NCBI GenBank assembly: GCA_002500505.1 | Contig: DLRM01000027.1 | Span: 1-46,953, forward strand | DNA from: Planctomycetes bacterium UBA7888 | GTDB lineage: Bacteria > Planctomycetota > UBA1135 | DNA: 46,953 bases | Reading direction: 5' to 3' | Shown: in pieces, positions 42,517-46,953 of the stretch | Layout of the letters: every line of letters begins with the position of its first letter | Numbering within the stretch: position 1 is the first letter of the stretch | Program-made: the position numbers and the translations under genes | The notes under the pieces: model-generated | Databases searched by the model: none | The model's input: only the letters and a program-made list of their open reading frames with translations | What the model was told of the DNA's origin: nothing

Positions 42517-43571
42517 CCGTCTAGCCCCAACATTCGGCGGTTAGCGCCCGTGTCGCGATCCGAGTCAGCAAAGTCATCAAAAGAGCCCTTGGCTACTTCA
42601 ATAATGTGTTTCTGAATAAACTTGGCGCCCTCAGCGGCGCCCACCAAGTTGTCTTTGTAGGCACACTCCCATTCCAAAACTGCCCAACCCGGAAAATCAT
42701 AGTTGGCGAGCTTAGTAAAAATCGCACCCCAATCAGTTTGACCGTCGCCGAGGGACCGAAAACGGCCGGCACGATCTGGCCAAGATTGATAACCCCCGTA
42801 CACACCCGTCCGTCCGTCAGGCCGAAACTCTGCATCCTTGACATGGAACATTTTGATGCGGTCATGGTAAAGGTCGATGAACTGTAAGTAATCCAAGCAC
42901 TGCAGTACAAAGTGTGATGGGTCGTAAAGAATGTTGGCAGCCTCGTGCCCCTTCACTTCTTCAAGGAAGCGTTCCCATGTCGCGCCATCATGAAGGTCTT
43001 CACCAGGGTGAATCTCAAAGCAAACATTCACTCCACATTCTCTGGCAACATCCAATATAGGAGTCCAGCGACGTCCCAGTTCTGCAAAAGCTTCCTCAAT
43101 CAAACCTGCCGGACGTGGCGGCCAAGGGTAAAAATACGGCCACGCCAAAGCACCCGAGAAAGTCACCGTAGATTCCAAACCCAGGTTTTGAGACGCCCGA
43201 ATACTTCGCTTCACCTGGTCGACAGCCCACTCTGTCCGGGCGACAGGGTTGCCGCGCACTTCAGGAGCAGCGAAACCATCGAACATTTCATTTACGGCAG
43301 GGTGAACTGCTACCAATTGACCTTGGAGATGTGTAGATAGTTCACACGGTTCGATTCCATGAACATCCAGCCTTGCCCTCCAATCATCACAATAAGACTT
43401 AGACTCTGATGCTTGGACCAAATCAATGGCACGCGAATCCCACGTTGGTATTTGCAAACCTTTGAATCCAAGTCCAGCCGCCCAAGCAGCAGCAGTATCG
43501 ATGTCATCAAACGGAGGTTCATCGCCCATGTATTGGGCAAGAAAAATAGCAGGGCCTTTGAGTGTCTTCAT
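42513..43571 (-). CDS. Xylose-isomerase-like TIM-barrel protein
   Basis: 352 residues from ATG 43571; TAGATT lies four bases before it, while the longer frame to 43670 has no support. AP-endonuclease-2/xylose isomerase family: FKGLQIPTWD, VTFSGALAWPYFYPWP, VNVCFEIHPGEDLHDG (metal Glu), ILYDPSHFVLQCLDYLQF, IKMFHVKDAEF (His) and WAVLEWECAYKD (Glu). It should be a metal-dependent sugar or inosose isomerase/epimerase, cotranscribed with the Gfo/Idh/MocA gene. The divergent small gene at 43617 starts 45 bases away. Confidence 0.92.
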   Translation of the reverse strand: MKTLKGPAIFLAQYMGDEPPFDDIDTAAAWAAGLGFKGLQIPTWDSRAIDLVQASESKSYCDDWRARLDVHGIEPCELSTHLQGQLVAVHPAVNEMFDGFAAPEVRGNPVARTEWAVDQVKRSIRASQNLGLESTVTFSGALAWPYFYPWPPRPAGLIEEAFAELGRRWTPILDVARECGVNVCFEIHPGEDLHDGATWERFLEEVKGHEAANILYDPSHFVLQCLDYLQFIDLYHDRIKMFHVKDAEFRPDGRTGVYGGYQSWPDRAGRFRSLGDGQTDWGAIFTKLANYDFPGWAVLEWECAYKDNLVGAAEGAKFIQKHIIEVAKGSFDDFADSDRDTGANRRMLGLDG

Positions 43572-43616
43572 GGGGAATCTAATGTAGCTCTCCCGAGCAT
43601 TCGCTACAATCGAGAT

Positions 43617-43934
43617 ATGACGTTTCGGAATTCCCTTATTTTTGTTTGCAAAGGTGAACACGACCAACACAAAAGAGCCTTGGCAAGAGCCCGAAAGTTG
43701 AACATAAAGCGATCTGTTGCCCTTAAGGAAAGAGTGTCGCAGTTGGAAGGAGATGTTGGATACCTCGCATTGCTTTTAGGTTCGCTACTTAATCGGATTG
43801 CTCAGAAGGGTGTAGTGACTCAAGAGGAGATTCAATCGGTGATGTCGGAGTTGGACGAGCTCGATGGGGTCGTAGACGGTAGTCTGGACATCCAAATCCT
43901 TCGAAATTTGGGCGAAGAACACAATCCCTCGTAA
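43617..43934 (+). CDS. Small protein of unknown function with coiled-coil
   Basis: 105 residues from ATG 43617; TACAAT ends six bases upstream, and longer reading overlaps the divergent gene antisense. It starts MTFRNSLIFVCKGEHDQHKR, with basic residues, then a heptad-like stretch (SVALKERVSQLEGDVGYLALLLGSLLNRI) and an acidic end (SELDELDGVVDG). It looks like a small oligomerising cytoplasmic protein. No family recognised. Confidence 0.65.
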   Translation: MTFRNSLIFVCKGEHDQHKRALARARKLNIKRSVALKERVSQLEGDVGYLALLLGSLLNRIAQKGVVTQEEIQSVMSELDELDGVVDGSLDIQILRNLGEEHNPS

Positions 43935-43972
43935 CATGTTGGCTTAATAACGAGCCTGCGTAAGATGCCTTG

Positions 43973-44965
43973 ATGGCCTACGCCCCCTACTGCCTGAGCT
44001 TTATTCTTCCTCTCACCGTTCTTGCTGGGAATTTACTAGGATCTGGGTGGACCTTTGGCGGCCTGTTTCTTCTTTTTATTCTCTACCCCATTTTGGACAT
44101 CGCCCTAGGGGAAAGGCAAGAGTATTCAGGCGTAGCAAAGCCCTCGAAGGTCATTGGCGAGGGCATATTATTTCTTCATGTGGCCATACAAATGGCAACG
44201 GTTGGGACTTTGTTATGGCGGGCGTATCAGGAAGGCCCGATATGGAGCACATTCGTAGCTGCACTAAGTACAGGAGCTCTATCGGGTGCTAGTGGAATTA
44301 TCGTCGCCCACGAATTAGGGCATCGAAGGCCTAGAAGTTTTTCGTGGTGGCTGTCTCAGCTTAACCTACTCTCTACTTGCTACACCCACTACACCATCGA
44401 GCACAACCACAATCATCATTTAAATGTGGGGACAGACGCAGACCCCGCAAGCGTTCCGGCAGGTCGAGGACTGTGGCGTCAGATTATTCACTCTATTCCG
44501 GGTCAAGCCATTAGCGCATGGAAAATTGGGGGAAGAACCGATTCCGGTCTCTCCAATTTGGTCCTACGCGGATGGGCACTACAAATGCTACTAATCGCCG
44601 CCATTGTGTTCTTTTTCTCTTGGTGGACTGCGTTCGCATTTGTCCTCCAATCGGTTCTTGCTGTGCTTCTCCTTGAGTACGTAAACTACATTCGGCACTA
44701 TGGACTTCGCCGAGGGGGAAATGAAAAACAAACAGAGCAGCATTCTTGGCAAACAGAATCTCGATGGACAGGATGGACATTGTTTGAGGTCTCCCTTCAC
44801 CCAGACCATCACATGCGCGCTAGCCTCCCCTATTGGGCGATTGGGGCTGTACCAAATGCGCCAAAACTCCCTGTTGGCTACTATGGCCTTTTCTGGCCAT
44901 GCGTTTTCCCTAAGCTCTGGTCAAGATGGATGGACCCAAAAGTCCCTCGCCAAATCGACTCTTAA
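43973..44965 (+). CDS. alkB: AlkB-like membrane alkane hydroxylase / fatty-acid hydroxylase
   Basis: 330 residues from ATG 43973; a TTGGCT and TAAGAT pair 16 bases apart ends six bases before it. Several membrane helices carry the di-iron histidine boxes: HELGH (113-117), EHNHNHH (143-149), HPDHH (276-280), plus the alkane-monooxygenase line NYIRHYGLRR (238-247). Together these mark the AlkB/XylM branch of non-haem di-iron hydroxylases, which oxidise terminal carbons of alkanes or related chains using O2 and rubredoxin. No rubredoxin gene is in the window. The final LQRHSDHH of classical AlkB is reduced to SLHPDHH, so the substrate may differ. Confidence 0.85.
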   Translation: MAYAPYCLSFILPLTVLAGNLLGSGWTFGGLFLLFILYPILDIALGERQEYSGVAKPSKVIGEGILFLHVAIQMATVGTLLWRAYQEGPIWSTFVAALSTGALSGASGIIVAHELGHRRPRSFSWWLSQLNLLSTCYTHYTIEHNHNHHLNVGTDADPASVPAGRGLWRQIIHSIPGQAISAWKIGGRTDSGLSNLVLRGWALQMLLIAAIVFFFSWWTAFAFVLQSVLAVLLLEYVNYIRHYGLRRGGNEKQTEQHSWQTESRWTGWTLFEVSLHPDHHMRASLPYWAIGAVPNAPKLPVGYYGLFWPCVFPKLWSRWMDPKVPRQIDS

Positions 44966-45058
44966 CGGAAAGGTCTATCTCTATCACAGTTACGAACCAA
45001 ATGGGGACAATATCAAGATGCCCATGGAGACTTGAATCTGTAGAGGATTCCTTATTCT

Positions 45059-45385
45059 TTAATCACTTTTAGAGTTAAGATTTAAATTTTTCTCAAGATG
45101 CATCGCATAAAGAACGACTTGTGAGAATTTATCTTCCCAAAGAGCATTACACCAAGCAAAAAGTCCCGAACAAATAAACGTCAAAGAGATGATGGCAGAA
45201 GATACTGAAAAATCCATGAATAGAAATGAAAAGGATGTCCAAATGAGCCCGAAGGCCACCGAGGAGATACCAAACATTTTCCAGAATCGGTACGTTCTCG
45301 GCGAAGATGTTTTTGCGATGTGACCCGCTTGGCTGACTATTTCTTTGCCTCTGGAAATGGCATCCTGATGTTCATTATCTTTCAT
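45059..45385 (-). CDS. Small membrane protein, unknown function
   Basis: 108 residues from ATG 45385; TAAAAT ends six bases before this ATG. The adjacent ATG 45388 is a one-codon longer alternative. Two hydrophobic helices (FGISSVAFGLIWTSFSFLFM; SAIISLTFICSGLFAWC) are flanked by a polar N-terminal region and a short C-terminal tail (HLEKNLNLNSKSD). No family recognised. The 115 bases to the next gene on the minus strand hold nothing I can name. Confidence 0.65.
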   Translation of the reverse strand: MKDNEHQDAISRGKEIVSQAGHIAKTSSPRTYRFWKMFGISSVAFGLIWTSFSFLFMDFSVSSAIISLTFICSGLFAWCNALWEDKFSQVVLYAMHLEKNLNLNSKSD

Positions 45386-45503
45386 CATGATATTTTAGCG
45401 CCCTATTTGATTTGCCTCACTTTTTGCATTCCACCTTCCATACACCCCTAATCTCCTCCTTTCTCACTTAGGGTGGCCTGCAAATGAAGCCATAACGGAA
45501 GTT

Positions 45504-46953
45504 TCAGCGAGCCCCTAATTCTAGAAGCAATAAAAGGTCTGCAATCTCTTGGGCCTGAAACCTGTCCAGCAAGCCTGATGGCATAGTGATATTGGGGTAC
45601 TGGTCAGACACGATTTTTTGGGGTTCCAAAATGGATTCCAACACCATGCGTTGATCAAAACGTCGACCGACTCCAGTCAAATCGGGTCCCAACCCGTGGC
45701 CGTTTGCGTTAAAACGGTGGCAAGCAAGACATTGGGCTTCATCTAAAATTCGATAACCCCGTTTGGCAGAAGCTTGAACTTCCCATGGCTCCACTGCCTT
45801 CATCGCCGACTCCACGGTCCAGCTACGAATAAAAGGTCGAGCCCCCAGAGTGACTTCAGTCTCTGGGGCAGGGAGAGGCGGGAGTAGAGATTCTGCGGCA
45901 TCCCAGTCTTTGGCTCCACTTGCAACACGAATTTCATCGGCAATCTGCTTTAGGAATCCTTCGAGACTGGCGCCGCCTGGTAAAAAACTAGACTCTCGAG
46001 TCCATTGCAAAGCTTGGCGTTGTAAAGCAGGAGTCCAATCCCAACTCACCAGCCGCAACAAAGAAGCCGCGTGAATTTGGGTTTCCGAAGTAAAGTGAGC
46101 CTGCAAGAATGGAATCAAAATCTCCGGTGCTTTAGGCCCCTCTAACGAAACCCACAATTCCAACGCTAACCTCTGGGCCGACTCCTGAATCAACGGCAAA
46201 GCCGCCTCCAATCGTTTTAATAGCGAATCTCGGTCTTCTTTAGATAAAGCTTGAGCGTGGCGGACCAGAACTACCTGAGCTGTTCGAAGGTCCAGAAGTT
46301 GAACAGCATTTCTTTGAGACCAACCTGTCCCCATCAAAGCACGCCATACTGAGACAGCATATTCAGGGTGCGTACGGGCCAAAGCTAGGCGACCTTCAGC
46401 CTGGGCCAACAAACGCCCATGACCACCAGAATCAGGCGCGGTAGAACCATCTAATACCCATTCCGACCATGAACCTTTAGGACTCTTCTCCAAAGCCAGG
46501 CGCGCATCCCAGCGCACCCAAGAATCTTGAGAACCCATCGCTCGCCAAGCAGCTTCTAGGTCCTGGCGCTTTTCTGCCACCCAGGGTCCGCCGGCCAAAC
46601 TTACGGGGTCAACAGGAGAGAGCCTCTCTGTCCTTGGAGAAATCCGATACAACGAAGAAGATGTTCCTCGGCCTCCAGTTAGGACCCAAAGAGCACCGTC
46701 TGGGCCGGCAGCCAAGTCAGTGATGTTCCAGGGACGGCCCTCAGCAAACACGCTAACCTCCCCCGAAAAGCTAGCTCCTTGGGGCGTTAAGTTCACCGCC
46801 AGCAAACGACCATATGCCCAGTCAGCCATTAACAAATCCGCATCATATGCATCGGCATCAGCCAACAAATGCGTAGACAAGATTCCGGTTGGGGAACTGA
46901 AGTCGGTATCCACTACCGCGGGCAAGGTGTCTGGGCATGCTGGGTCCAACTTC
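45504..46953 (-). CDS. PVC-type secreted haem-binding protein, 5' truncated by the window edge
   Basis: The frame is open to the last base, so the N-terminus is missing; 483 codons are visible. The first part is propeller-like (DLLMADWAYGRLLAVNL, DLAAGPDGALWVLTGGRG), as in the membrane-bound dehydrogenase domains of these proteins. A long helical HEAT-like region follows. The C-terminus is the PVC c-haem domain: GYRILDEAQCLACHRFNANGHGLGPDLTGVGRRF, VLESILEPQKIVSDQY. In typical members about 50-60 residues of beta structure lie between SDQY and the closing 'MPxGLLD'; here SDQYPNITMPSGLLD runs straight through, so that segment is missing. Confidence 0.88.
   Translation of the reverse strand, partial: KLDPACPDTLPAVVDTDFSSPTGILSTHLLADADAYDADLLMADWAYGRLLAVNLTPQGASFSGEVSVFAEGRPWNITDLAAGPDGALWVLTGGRGTSSSLYRISPRTERLSPVDPVSLAGGPWVAEKRQDLEAAWRAMGSQDSWVRWDARLALEKSPKGSWSEWVLDGSTAPDSGGHGRLLAQAEGRLALARTHPEYAVSVWRALMGTGWSQRNAVQLLDLRTAQVVLVRHAQALSKEDRDSLLKRLEAALPLIQESAQRLALELWVSLEGPKAPEILIPFLQAHFTSETQIHAASLLRLVSWDWTPALQRQALQWTRESSFLPGGASLEGFLKQIADEIRVASGAKDWDAAESLLPPLPAPETEVTLGARPFIRSWTVESAMKAVEPWEVQASAKRGYRILDEAQCLACHRFNANGHGLGPDLTGVGRRFDQRMVLESILEPQKIVSDQYPNITMPSGLLDRFQAQEIADLLLLLELGAR

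Overview
The window looks like chromosomal DNA of a marine-type Planctomycetota bacterium, probably of a deep lineage. This rests on family content, not on a marker gene. It has a PVC-type secreted haem protein (45504-46953), a formylglycine sulfatase, an FHA membrane protein, several HEAT-repeat secreted or lipoproteins, a serine/threonine-kinase-like protein fused to a caspase domain, and at least four secreted proteins ending in a similar Gly/Pro-rich beta domain. No rRNA, tRNA, CRISPR array, insertion sequence, integrase or phage gene was recognised. Genes are densely packed with many 1-4 base overlaps.

Layout. (1) 1-4726: the tail of a probable caspase-associated protein, a decayed copy of that tail, a HEAT lipoprotein on the minus strand, and a pseudokinase-membrane-caspase fusion. 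(2) 4730-8404, minus strand: an ASADH-like dehydrogenase, a CitD-CitE fusion and CitF, a compact citrate-lyase-like operon without the usual ligase and prosthetic-group genes. (3) 8433-20409, mostly plus: HEAT protein, NodU-type carbamoyltransferase with an extra tail domain, DUF1028-propeller protein, Nfu-type Fe-S protein, subtilase, citrate synthase, FHA protein (minus) and sulfatase. (4) 20406-24447, minus: a MauG-type dihaem peroxidase, a small lipoprotein and a YHYH protein in one operon, plus a phosphodiesterase-like lipoprotein. (5) 24467-29530, minus: a TetR gene followed by a four-subunit benzoyl-CoA-reductase-type operon (Azoarcus-like bzdNOPQ order) and a small Cys-pair protein, with a readable promoter and operator. 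(6) 29757-32265, minus: modABC. (7) 32363-37354: two small plus-strand genes, a HEAT-VWA protein, a cohesin-like secreted protein and an RRM protein with a clear terminator. (8) 37504-40084: norC, norB and a dihaem cytochrome c. (9) 40081-46953: aminotransferase, a sugar-type oxidoreductase/TIM-barrel pair, an AlkB-like hydroxylase, small proteins and the haem protein running off the edge.

Together, the benzoyl-CoA-reductase-type enzyme, NO reductase, several c-type cytochromes and molybdate uptake suggest a facultative or microaerobic organism with low-potential chemistry. The AlkB-like protein needs oxygen.

Initiation looks two-mode. Many genes that open a transcript have a TANNNT-like -10 box only 4-7 bases before the start codon, as expected for leaderless mRNAs. 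Several internal operon genes carry ordinary GGAG/AAGGA ribosome sites. I used this to choose starts. All family calls are by eye from motifs; none was checked against a database.
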